Positions 1 through 6,273 of a DNA stretch of 13,519 bases are shown in pieces. The stretch's first letter is position 1, and every line of letters starts with the position of its first letter. Source of the stretch: Firmicutes bacterium UBA3553 (GTDB lineage: Bacteria; Bacillota; Clostridia; Tissierellales; Sedimentibacteraceae); contig DFOA01000040.1 in NCBI GenBank assembly GCA_002381185.1, forward strand, positions 74,687 to 88,205. The letters are read 5' to 3'. Below the pieces are notes generated by a model, which was not told the origin of the DNA, made no database searches, and saw only the letters and a program-made list of their open reading frames with translations. Both the position numbers and the translations under genes were made by a program.

Positions 1-7
1 AGAACCG

Positions 8-35
8 TCCCTTTCGAGTCATCCCTTTCGAGTCA
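8..35. repeat. 14-bp direct tandem repeat (two copies) at the window edge
   Basis: The 14-mer TCCCTTTCGAGTCA occurs twice, head to tail and without mismatch, at 8-21 and 22-35. The last three bases of the right copy (TCA, read as TGA on the minus strand) are the stop codon of the metallophosphoesterase. The bases to the left (AGAACCGTCC) continue off the window. On the minus strand this reads TGACTCGAAAGGGA twice, then CGGTTCT. From memory this looks like the short dispersed GGGACGGTTC-type repeats of some Clostridia, but I cannot confirm that here. It may be the edge of a larger element. Confidence 0.7.
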
Positions 36-722
36 GATAATTCTTTTAAGTTTAAAATCCATGTAGTCGCTTGAGACGCAGTGGACGGATATGTTATCAA
101 TCATTCCCTCTCTTACATTTTTATGGCCTTCTTCACCGTGAAGATGTCCGTATATGCATACCTCAGCCTCATATTCTTTCAATATTTCAAAAAATTCATT
201 TGGAAGTCCATCACTGCCAAACGGCGGATAGTGAAGCATTACAATTACTGTATTTTTACTTTTCTTAGCTGATTCAAGGGAAAGTTTAAGTCTGTTCATT
301 TCTCTTAAATATATTTTTTCATTTGACGCCTCTTCCGAATGTTCATCCATTGTGTCCCATCCTCTGGTGCCGCAGATAACTGCGCTGTCAAACTCATAAC
401 TGTTGTTTTTTAAAAATTTGATAGATTTTAACCCAAGTTTGTCTAATTTATTTGATGTAGACCACCAATAATCATGATTCCCCTTACCTATAATCTTAAT
501 TCCCGGCAGTTCATCAATTTTTTTCAAATCATCCATTGCTTCATCAAGCTTAGCAGCCCATGAAATATCCCCCGGTACCAAAACCAAATCATCATCTGAT
601 ACAGTTCTTTTCCAGTTTTCCATTATTTTTTCTTCATGGTCAATCCAATTGTCGCCGAAAATATTCATTGGTTTTTCTTTTTTGCTGTCAAAATGCAAAT
701 CGGCTATAGCAAAAATTTTCAT
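33..722 (-). CDS. Calcineurin-like metallophosphoesterase (COG1768-type predicted phosphohydrolase)
   Basis: This is a 229-residue cytosolic enzyme with all five metallophosphoesterase motifs intact: DLH at 8-10, GD at 51-52 (context PGDISW), GNHD at 81-84 followed by YWW, the motif IV histidine at 164 (MLHYPP), and GHLH at 192-195. The opening IADLHF and the phrases PGDISWA and GNHDYWW are typical of the uncharacterised COG1768 phosphohydrolase group. A two-metal phosphoesterase activity is therefore expected, but the substrate is unknown. ATG 722 is preceded by AAGGAT 7 nt away. The gene starts 9 bp after the YhaN-like ATPase gene and should be its co-transcribed last gene. Its stop codon lies in a tandem repeat. 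Because the upstream SbcD-like protein lacks key ligands, this intact enzyme could supply phosphoesterase activity in the same pathway; that is inference only. Confidence 0.9.
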   Translation of the reverse strand: MKIFAIADLHFDSKKEKPMNIFGDNWIDHEEKIMENWKRTVSDDDLVLVPGDISWAAKLDEAMDDLKKIDELPGIKIIGKGNHDYWWSTSNKLDKLGLKSIKFLKNNSYEFDSAVICGTRGWDTMDEHSEEASNEKIYLREMNRLKLSLESAKKSKNTVIVMLHYPPFGSDGLPNEFFEILKEYEAEVCIYGHLHGEEGHKNVREGMIDNISVHCVSSDYMDFKLKRII

Positions 723-731
723 ATATTATCC

Positions 732-3458
732 TTAAAGTTTTATATAGTTAAATTTAATATTCATTTGTTTGGCAAGCTCTGCTTCACGCTCCTGGCATGT
801 GAACAGTATAATCTGCCTTCTTTCGCTTTCTTTTGAAAGCATTTCTATTGAATTCTTTAATCTTTTTGAATCATATTGCACAAAGCTGTCATCAAATATC
901 AGAGGAATGTTTTTATTGCCGCTTAAAATATTGCCAAGTCCAACCCTAAGCGACAGATATAGCTGATCCAGTGTTCCTCCGCTAAGACTTTCCAGCTCAA
1001 TGTTTCTTTGTTTATTATCTTCTTCAACTACTGTGATATTCATATCTTCATCTATCACAACTTCACTGTACTTTCCGCCGGTCAAATAAGAAAAATTATC
1101 ACTGATTGACTTTCTCAGAAGCGGCATAAAATCACCCTTAATGGAATCCGATATTTTAACTATTTTATCTGCGGCAATTTCTGCAACTTTTATTTTTCTT
1201 CTGAATGTTTTAATTTTATTTTCATAGAAATCTATTTCTTCTTCTATTTCCGCAAGGTTTCGTGTTCCGTTTTCAATTTCATCTATTTCTTTTAATATAT
1301 TGTCAATGTCTTTCGATAATTTTGATTTTTCCTCGTTAAGCTTGAAAACATTCAGCTGATGCTGCTGTTTGTCAAGTTTTTTAACTTCATAACAATTAAC
1401 ATTCTTTGTTTTATTCTTTAAATCTTCGAAACTCTCATCGCCTATTATTTTTTTAAGAATGCTTTCTTTATACTCTCTGTTATTAATAAGCTCCTTATAT
1501 TTTTCATTATATTCAACATCTTTTTTAAAGCTGTCCAAATCACCCATTCCATTGCTGCTTAAAATCATATCCAGCCTTTTTTCTTCAAAGGAAGCGTCCT
1601 TGTCAAGTTTAACAATGCTTTGTCTCAGCTCTTCGATATTGCTTTTTAACTTTAAAATCTCACTTCTCACTGAATCTTTTCTTGAAAATGCATCATTTGC
1701 TTCTTTGATATTCTGAGCGTTAATTTCCTTCATACCCAGCGAAGACAAAACTTTCATCAGATTGCTTTTCAATTCGGAACTTTCCTGCTCTAAAGAATTT
1801 AAAGAATCAACATCATAATTAATAAGCTTGATTTTTTCTTCATACAAACTTTTTTCGGCGCTTAACTTATTAAATTTTTCAGCGATGCCATCGATACTGT
1901 CACAGCCTGTCTCTCGGATTATTTTCTGCTTTTCATTTTCCAGTTTACCCAATGAAATCGTGTAATCGGCAAACTCGCATTCCATGCTGTCAATTTCATT
2001 TTTAGCGCTTCTGATTTTGTTAAGAACAGGCTTGACAATCAGTACCATAATTATTGCTATTAAGGCAGTCACAATTCCTGCAGCTATATTGACAGGCTCC
2101 TGCATCACATAATAACGATTAATATAATCCTCAATTATATCTTTGTATTGAAAACATGACCACCATACGCCTCCTGTCAAGACTGCTGCAAACAAAGACA
2201 GCAGTGTAACATTTCTTATTCTTGACACCCTGTAGCTTTTCATTTTTTCATAGTTTCCAGTGTCCAGAAAGGCGTTTGTCATTTCTATTTTTCTGTTTAT
2301 ATCCTCAATCTTTTGATAGCTGTCAAGAAAACTGTTTATTTCATCAATATTTATATTGATAATGCCTTCTTTTCCGGAATTTATCTTATTTTTTAAGTCA
2401 TTTATTTTAACAGTATTGATTTCGTATTTGCTATAATCAAAATTTAGTTTTTCAATATTAAATTGTTCCCCGATTTTATTGGATATATCCTCCAATAGAC
2501 AGTCTAATTCCTCTTCCTTCTCTTTTCTTTCATTTTCAAGACTTCGCCTTTTGCTGTACATGGAATTTAAGGTGCTTTCAATATTCACAGCTTCTCTGTA
2601 ATCGCTGTCCGAATATTTCTTGAGTTTATCTAAAGAAAACTCCGAAAGTTTTTCATGAATTTCATCCAGCTCTTTTTTTACAGGCTCTGCTCTTAAATAT
2701 CTGTCCTTTTCTATGGAAAGTTCATAGTCTCTGAGCTCTTTATTAAGCTCTTCAATGCGCAGATTAAGCTCCTGAATTTTACTTCCTATTTTTTTCTTTT
2801 CCATAGCAAGGAACATTACCTGTCTGTTGGCATTCAGGCAGGTTTCCCTTGCCTCTTTCAGTTCCGACAAACGCAGCGAATATTGACCCAGCAGAGTTTT
2901 ATCGTTACTTTCATCGCCTGCTTCTTCTCTGATACTGCCTAATCTTTGCAGAATCCTGTCTATGGAAATTGATTCATCTCTTGTTTTGCTCAAATTTATT
3001 ATTTTGTTTTTAAGTTCGTCCGCAAGCTCTTTTTCAGTTTTGTTTCCAAGCTGCCTTACGCTTACCGTATTGCTGAATGCAATCTTGCTCATATTAAAAA
3101 AGTGCTCACCGGGGCATGTTATTTCTTCTTCATTCATTTCAGGTTCTTCACTGAGTTTTTTAAACACCTGTGTGGTTCCAAGCAAAAAATCCTTTGAAAT
3201 AAGAAACCTTTCTTCACTGCTATCCTTTATGCCTATGGAACCCTTGTAAAGATTATTGTTCCAAGGCTTATATTTGTTGTATCTTGATATACCTGCATCA
3301 TCATCGTCAAAACCGTAGAAAACAGCTTCTATAAAATTATGTACCGTACTTTTTCCTGCTTCATTTTCACCATATATAATGTTAAACTTATTTTCAAAAT
3401 ATAATCTTTTATAAGCAAACTTACCAAAAGCCCTCAAATGTAATTTATTTATATACAT
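732..3458 (-). CDS. YhaN-like SMC/Rad50-type AAA ATPase with two internal transmembrane segments
   Basis: This is a 908-residue Rad50/SbcC-family ATPase. The N-terminal half-domain has Walker A GENEAGKST at 30-38. The C-terminal half-domain has the ABC signature LSGGTLDQ at 825-832 and Walker B PLIFDD at 852-857. Between them lies a long, charged coiled coil (about 190-405 and 485-770). At its centre, where SbcC/Rad50 carries a CxxC zinc hook, there are two hydrophobic segments (about 416-437 and 456-479) and no CxxC. This matches Bacillus YhaN-like proteins better than true SbcC. It probably acts with the SbcD/YhaO-like protein encoded one base upstream (stop TAG at 3460-3462, ATG at 3458, so translation is probably coupled) in DNA-end or DNA-repair functions, possibly at the membrane. 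That role is inferred from family and neighbourhood. No frameshift or truncation is visible. Confidence 0.9.
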   Translation of the reverse strand: MYINKLHLRAFGKFAYKRLYFENKFNIIYGENEAGKSTVHNFIEAVFYGFDDDDAGISRYNKYKPWNNNLYKGSIGIKDSSEERFLISKDFLLGTTQVFKKLSEEPEMNEEEITCPGEHFFNMSKIAFSNTVSVRQLGNKTEKELADELKNKIINLSKTRDESISIDRILQRLGSIREEAGDESNDKTLLGQYSLRLSELKEARETCLNANRQVMFLAMEKKKIGSKIQELNLRIEELNKELRDYELSIEKDRYLRAEPVKKELDEIHEKLSEFSLDKLKKYSDSDYREAVNIESTLNSMYSKRRSLENERKEKEEELDCLLEDISNKIGEQFNIEKLNFDYSKYEINTVKINDLKNKINSGKEGIININIDEINSFLDSYQKIEDINRKIEMTNAFLDTGNYEKMKSYRVSRIRNVTLLSLFAAVLTGGVWWSCFQYKDIIEDYINRYYVMQEPVNIAAGIVTALIAIIMVLIVKPVLNKIRSAKNEIDSMECEFADYTISLGKLENEKQKIIRETGCDSIDGIAEKFNKLSAEKSLYEEKIKLINYDVDSLNSLEQESSELKSNLMKVLSSLGMKEINAQNIKEANDAFSRKDSVRSEILKLKSNIEELRQSIVKLDKDASFEEKRLDMILSSNGMGDLDSFKKDVEYNEKYKELINNREYKESILKKIIGDESFEDLKNKTKNVNCYEVKKLDKQQHQLNVFKLNEEKSKLSKDIDNILKEIDEIENGTRNLAEIEEEIDFYENKIKTFRRKIKVAEIAADKIVKISDSIKGDFMPLLRKSISDNFSYLTGGKYSEVVIDEDMNITVVEEDNKQRNIELESLSGGTLDQLYLSLRVGLGNILSGNKNIPLIFDDSFVQYDSKRLKNSIEMLSKESERRQIILFTCQEREAELAKQMNIKFNYIKL

Positions 3459-3459
3459 G

Positions 3460-4551
3460 CTATTTTACCACCTTTTCTTTCCGGAGAACCTCAAGTCCAA
3501 GTTTAAATGCCTGCTGCTCCAGCTTGTCCTGATGATTTTCAAATTGCAGCTTGTAACTTTCAATTATATTAAACTCGTTGTGGTCGTAAATCTTTTCTTC
3601 TGAATTTTTGTAAATATAATTTTCTTCAAATTCTATATAATAAAAAAATTGCTTTGCTTCGTTTTCTACTTCATCCATGGATACATCCGTATTGACAGTG
3701 CCGGTAAGGTTGATTCTCACATAGTCTTTGATGTTTGAAAATGTATCGCCTGAAAACTTTATTAAATCAAGAATTTTGTTGAAACTATAGTTTATGTCCA
3801 GATTAATACTGCGTGTGACAAACTTTCTTTTAGCCATTGGATGCATTTTAAATTCAGAGTTCCTTTTTTCCAGGATTCCTTTTACTATGCCGTGTTCCTC
3901 TGTTTCCTCAAAGCTCATGGGTTCAGGGCTGCCGCAGTAAGCAGCATTATCTCTTGCCTTTAAAAAGTTGTGTCTTCCTCCCAATGCACAGTAATCAAAT
4001 TTATTTTTAATTATATCTATGTCAACAAAAAGATTTTTTGATTCAGCTTCAATATCGCAATACAGCAAAAGAACATTTATTTTGCTTTCGTCAACAGAAA
4101 TATCATATATTGCCTGTGTCTTGAGGTTTTGCACATGATTGTCCCAACTCATGGAACAGATGCACAAATTATCATCAGGGAAATCCAACTTTTCAACAGC
4201 TTCAGTGTTTTTAACAATATGTACGTTTTGAGACCATTCAATATACTCATACATGCTGTTTATGTTGTATGGATCGCTCTTGCCGCATGTAATTACTACC
4301 TTTGTTTCCGGAATTGATTTAAACTTTGAAGCTATGTTTTTAAGATTTTTGAAATTAATATATTCTGTTTCTATCAAATCACCGGAAATAAACAGATATT
4401 TGGTTTTTTCATCTCTTGCTGATTTGATTATCTCATCAAATGTATCCCAAATTTCCTGTCTTCTTTTTTCCCGTTCTTTTAAACTGAAATTTTTAATATC
4501 AAATTTCCTGCCAAGGTGTATATCTGATGTATGTATAAACTTAATTTTCAT
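3460..4551 (-). CDS. SbcD/YhaO-like DNA repair metallophosphoesterase, active site apparently degenerate
   Basis: This 363-residue protein has the Mre11/SbcD/YhaO fold at its N-terminus (about 1-220) and a capping/C-terminal region that fits an ATPase partner. Motif I (SDIH, D10 and H12) and motif II (SGD, 57-58) are intact. The others are altered: the usual GNHD is GKSD at 90-93; the usual motif IV histidine (LLLH) is Y164 (LLLYC); the usual GHxH is GGRH at 191-194. The flanking context (DYCALGG and YCGSPEP.SFEE) still follows the family, so the alignment is secure. As read, several Mn-binding and catalytic residues are missing, so nuclease activity is doubtful and a structural or regulatory role for the downstream ATPase is possible. 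ATG 4551 has GGGGAG 5 nt upstream. It is the first gene of the three-gene operon, with its own promoter and leader. Confidence 0.85.
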   Translation of the reverse strand: MKIKFIHTSDIHLGRKFDIKNFSLKEREKRRQEIWDTFDEIIKSARDEKTKYLFISGDLIETEYINFKNLKNIASKFKSIPETKVVITCGKSDPYNINSMYEYIEWSQNVHIVKNTEAVEKLDFPDDNLCICSMSWDNHVQNLKTQAIYDISVDESKINVLLLYCDIEAESKNLFVDIDIIKNKFDYCALGGRHNFLKARDNAAYCGSPEPMSFEETEEHGIVKGILEKRNSEFKMHPMAKRKFVTRSINLDINYSFNKILDLIKFSGDTFSNIKDYVRINLTGTVNTDVSMDEVENEAKQFFYYIEFEENYIYKNSEEKIYDHNEFNIIESYKLQFENHQDKLEQQAFKLGLEVLRKEKVVK

Positions 4552-4653
4552 GGACGCTCCCCTTATCCCATGTTATTCCGGCATGTATCTGCCAGGTTCC
4601 TGATCTTCAGCAGAACTTGACCTTATGTTGCCTCTGGTCAAGCATAACTTATT
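4552..4653 (-). promoter_or_regulatory. Potentially structured 5' leader of the SbcD-like/YhaN-like operon
   Basis: From the predicted start near 4653 the transcript has about 100 nt before ATG 4551. Two overlapping foldings are possible. One uses CTTGACC/GGTCAAG arms (7 bp, 4616-4622 with 4636-4642). The other is a longer imperfect hairpin pairing 4591-4602 with 4611-4621 around an 8-nt loop. A short GGCA/TGCC hairpin (4580-4583 with 4590-4593) follows. The first two share bases and are mutually exclusive. I recognise no riboswitch or known ncRNA family, and there is no U-tract that would make it an obvious attenuator. Confidence 0.35.
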
Positions 4654-4659
4654 TGTATT

Positions 4660-4688
4660 ATTTTATCACAGAAAATCCTTTCCTTCAA
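4660..4688 (-). promoter_or_regulatory. Sigma-A-type promoter for the SbcD-like/YhaN-like operon
   Basis: On the minus strand, TTGAAG (4688-4683) and TAAAAT (4665-4660) are separated by exactly 17 bp. They match 4/6 and 5/6 of the -35 and -10 consensus, which places the start near 4653. It lies in the gap after the Crp/Fnr gene, so the repair operon can be transcribed independently of the regulator. There is no convincing terminator between the regulator's stop codon and this promoter, so some read-through is possible. Confidence 0.55.
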
Positions 4689-4711
4689 TGATTTATATAA
4701 ATATGTCTGTA

Positions 4712-5401
4712 TTAATCAGCTATTTCCTTAAGTTTTTCCAGGTCTGTTATTTTTACGGTTGAACGGTACACCTCAATAATTTCATCCTGCTGCATATTTG
4801 AAAGTTCTCTTGACAAAGACGGTCTTTTTACATTTAAAAAGTCTGCCAGCTCCTGCCTTTTCATGGGCATATCAAATATCAGGGAATTATTTTTTTTATA
4901 AAGCGTCAATAAATAGACTGCAATTCTTCCTTTTAATGTTTCAGCATTTAAAATATGCATTTTATTATTGAGCATAACAATTTTGTCAGATAGAATCGCC
5001 AGCATATTGTTAATAAGTGTCTTATGAAATCCGCACACCTCCCTGCACATGGCGAAAAATATGTTGTACGGAAGAATAAGGGCCTTACTGTTTCCTAAGC
5101 TGACCAAATCATAAGGTGTTTCCTTGGAAGAAGAAAATGCCAGTGCTTCGCCAAACAGGTCATTTTGCTCCAAAGTGGTAACTATTACTCTCGTCCCATT
5201 GTATTTTTGAGAAATCAAATTAAACTGGCCTTCAATTACAATACCCAGCTTTTTAATTGTGTCATCTTTTTGGAATACTACCTGGTTATCTTTGTATTCG
5301 GCAATCTGCGCCTTTGCGCATTTTAAAACTTGCTTTATTTCATCTTCACTTATATTGTCAAATAATTGATTGTTTTTAATAACTTTAATAATCTCATTCA
5401 T
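4712..5401 (-). CDS. Crp/Fnr-family transcriptional regulator (HcpR-like by context)
   Basis: This is a 229-residue two-domain regulator. Residues about 10-120 form the cyclic-nucleotide-binding-like beta-roll (GIVIEGQF, LFGEALAF). A dimerisation helix follows (about 125-155), then a winged helix-turn-helix with its recognition region at about 181-203 (RQELADFLNVKRPSLSREL). The cAMP-binding RSA signature is absent, so it is not a classical cAMP receptor. There is no Fnr-type N-terminal Cys cluster (the only Cys are 28, 119 and 123), so the signal is unclear. It is transcribed divergently from an Fe-S protein gene and has a perfect Crp/Fnr-type palindrome just upstream of its Shine-Dalgarno (TAAGGAGT). 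Regulators next to small ferredoxin-like proteins in Clostridia often belong to the HcpR group, which controls nitrosative-stress genes such as hcp. No hcp is in the window, so that assignment is tentative. Confidence 0.85.
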   Translation of the reverse strand: MNEIIKVIKNNQLFDNISEDEIKQVLKCAKAQIAEYKDNQVVFQKDDTIKKLGIVIEGQFNLISQKYNGTRVIVTTLEQNDLFGEALAFSSSKETPYDLVSLGNSKALILPYNIFFAMCREVCGFHKTLINNMLAILSDKIVMLNNKMHILNAETLKGRIAVYLLTLYKKNNSLIFDMPMKRQELADFLNVKRPSLSRELSNMQQDEIIEVYRSTVKITDLEKLKEIAD

Positions 5402-5416
5402 AATTACTCCTTAATA

Positions 5417-5430
5417 GTAACATATGTTAC
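5417..5430. promoter_or_regulatory. Perfect 14-bp Crp/Fnr-type operator (GTAAC-N4-GTTAC)
   Basis: GTAACATATGTTAC is a perfect palindrome with the 5-4-5 spacing of Crp/Fnr boxes. Its centre (5423/5424) is at -41.5 relative to the start predicted from TATAAT 5453-5458, which is the class II activator position for the Fe-S gene. It also lies 15 bp upstream of the regulator's ATG and downstream of that gene's predicted start. The same site should therefore repress the regulator. The cognate protein is presumably the adjacent Crp/Fnr regulator. Confidence 0.75.
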
Positions 5431-5458
5431 ATACTTTACTTATTAATTTTAATATAAT
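5430..5458 (+). promoter_or_regulatory. Activator-dependent promoter of the Fe-S protein gene
   Basis: A perfect -10 box TATAAT lies at 5453-5458. At 17-bp spacing the -35 hexamer is CATACT (5430-5435), matching only 2 of 6 consensus bases. A consensus -10 with almost no -35, next to an activator box centred 41.5 bp upstream of +1 (about 5465), is the expected design of a class II Crp/Fnr promoter. Translation then uses GAGG (5495-5498) 6 nt before ATG 5505. Confidence 0.6.
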
Positions 5459-5475
5459 ACAATTAATAAGTAAAG
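5434..5475. repeat. Perfect 15-bp inverted repeat around the divergent promoters
   Basis: CTTTACTTATTAATT at 5434-5448 is repeated in exact inverted form at 5461-5475, with a 12-bp spacer that contains the TATAAT box. Both predicted transcription starts lie inside it, so neither RNA would contain both arms. It is more likely a DNA-level element, such as an operator for a second regulator or a loop-forming site, than an RNA hairpin. It is distinct from the GTAAC palindrome next to it. Confidence 0.7.
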
Positions 5476-5480
5476 GTTAA
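5451..5480 (-). promoter_or_regulatory. Candidate promoter of the Crp/Fnr regulator gene
   Basis: On the minus strand TTAACC (5480-5475) and TATATT (5456-5451) are 18 bp apart, with a predicted start near 5444. It overlaps the plus-strand -10 box back to back, so the two promoters probably compete for RNA polymerase. The Crp/Fnr palindrome would then lie around +20 of this transcript, which suits autorepression. The match is moderate, and other AT-rich hexamers nearby could serve. Confidence 0.35.
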
Positions 5481-5504
5481 TATTAATTTGAATCGAGGTA
5501 TAAA

Positions 5505-6215
5505 ATGAAAAGAAAAATAGTTAAAATACATGAAGAAAGATGCAACGGATGCGGATTGTGTGTTAATGCCTGTCATGAAGGCGCATTGGAGCTTATAAAC
5601 GGCAAGGCTGTACTGCTTTCAGACGTATATTGCGACGGCCTTGGTGACTGCCTTCCTCAATGTCCTGTTGACGCAATTGAAATTATTGAAAGAGAAGCTG
5701 AAGAATTTGACAAGGAATTAGTTGAAAGAAAAATGCAGGAAAGAAAACAGAAGGAAGAACCATTGCCATGCGGATGCCCGGGACACCAGGCAAAGGTAAT
5801 AACCCATAAGGCAGTTTTAAAAGTAAAAGAGGAAAAAGTTGAATTGACAAGCCAGCTTAGACAATGGCCTGTACAAATAAAACTGGTTTCCCCTATGGCC
5901 CCTTATTTTGACGGTGCAGATATTCTTGTGGCCGCAGACTGCACGGCATATGCATATGCCAATATCCATCAGGAATTCATGAAGGGTAAGGTTACTCTTA
6001 TAGGATGTCCTAAACTGGATGATGTTGATTATTCAGAAAAACTTACTGCGATTTTGAAAAACAACGAAGTAAAGAGCATCACTGTATTAAGAATGGAAGT
6101 GCCGTGCTGCGCCGGCATAGTAAATGCTGTTAAGAATGCAATAATTAAATCAGAAAAATTAATTCCATGGGGTTATAAAGTTGTATCAACTGACGGAACG
6201 CTTTTAGATAATTAA
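5505..6215 (+). CDS. Ferredoxin-like 4Fe-4S protein with C-terminal Cys-containing domain
   Basis: This is a 236-residue protein. Residues 1-60 form a bacterial-ferredoxin-like domain with CxxCxxCxxxC (C13, C16, C19, C23) and a second set C43-x5-C49-x3-C53-P, enough ligands for two [4Fe-4S] clusters. A charged helix (about 62-85) leads to a PCGCPGH motif (88-94), then to a C-terminal domain with conserved-looking cysteines at 146 (AADCTAY), 168 (IGCPKLDD) and 201-202 (VPCCAG). Such proteins recur in anaerobic Firmicutes, often beside Crp/Fnr regulators or hybrid-cluster protein genes. Electron transfer or redox sensing is likely, but the partner is unknown. It is the only plus-strand gene, is monocistronic between a class II-type promoter and a terminator hairpin, and has no signal peptide. 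Confidence 0.88.
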   Translation: MKRKIVKIHEERCNGCGLCVNACHEGALELINGKAVLLSDVYCDGLGDCLPQCPVDAIEIIEREAEEFDKELVERKMQERKQKEEPLPCGCPGHQAKVITHKAVLKVKEEKVELTSQLRQWPVQIKLVSPMAPYFDGADILVAADCTAYAYANIHQEFMKGKVTLIGCPKLDDVDYSEKLTAILKNNEVKSITVLRMEVPCCAGIVNAVKNAIIKSEKLIPWGYKVVSTDGTLLDN

Positions 6216-6240
6216 GAACTAAAAATCAAGAGATTATTTG

Positions 6241-6268
6241 CAGGATTTGTGCAACCGCACAAATCCTG
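6241..6268. terminator. Hairpin terminator between convergent genes
   Basis: A perfect 12-bp stem (CAGGATTTGTGC with GCACAAATCCTG) encloses the 4-nt loop AACC. It starts 26 nt after the Fe-S gene stop and is followed on the plus strand by TTATATTATT. It also ends 6 nt beyond the stop of the citX-citG fusion, so it can serve both strands. The U-tract is interrupted in both directions, so efficiency is uncertain. Confidence 0.75.
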
Positions 6269-6273
6269 TTATA

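Noticed and set aside
1..36. Start of a CRISPR array
   Set aside because: The two 14-mers are directly adjacent with no spacer, and no cas gene is present.
732..3458. True SbcC with a zinc hook
   Set aside because: No CxxC occurs anywhere in the coiled coil, and two hydrophobic segments are present at the apex; YhaN-like is the better fit.
4560..4642. Possible small SRP RNA, because of the CCAGG...CAGC-like phrases and the hairpin
   Set aside because: The conserved GGAA-type tetraloop and symmetric loop of SRP RNA are missing, and the region lies directly in a leader with its own promoter.
4712..5401. Oxygen-sensing Fnr or cAMP-binding Crp
   Set aside because: There is no N-terminal Cys cluster (Cys only at 28, 119 and 123), and the RSA motif of the cAMP pocket is absent.
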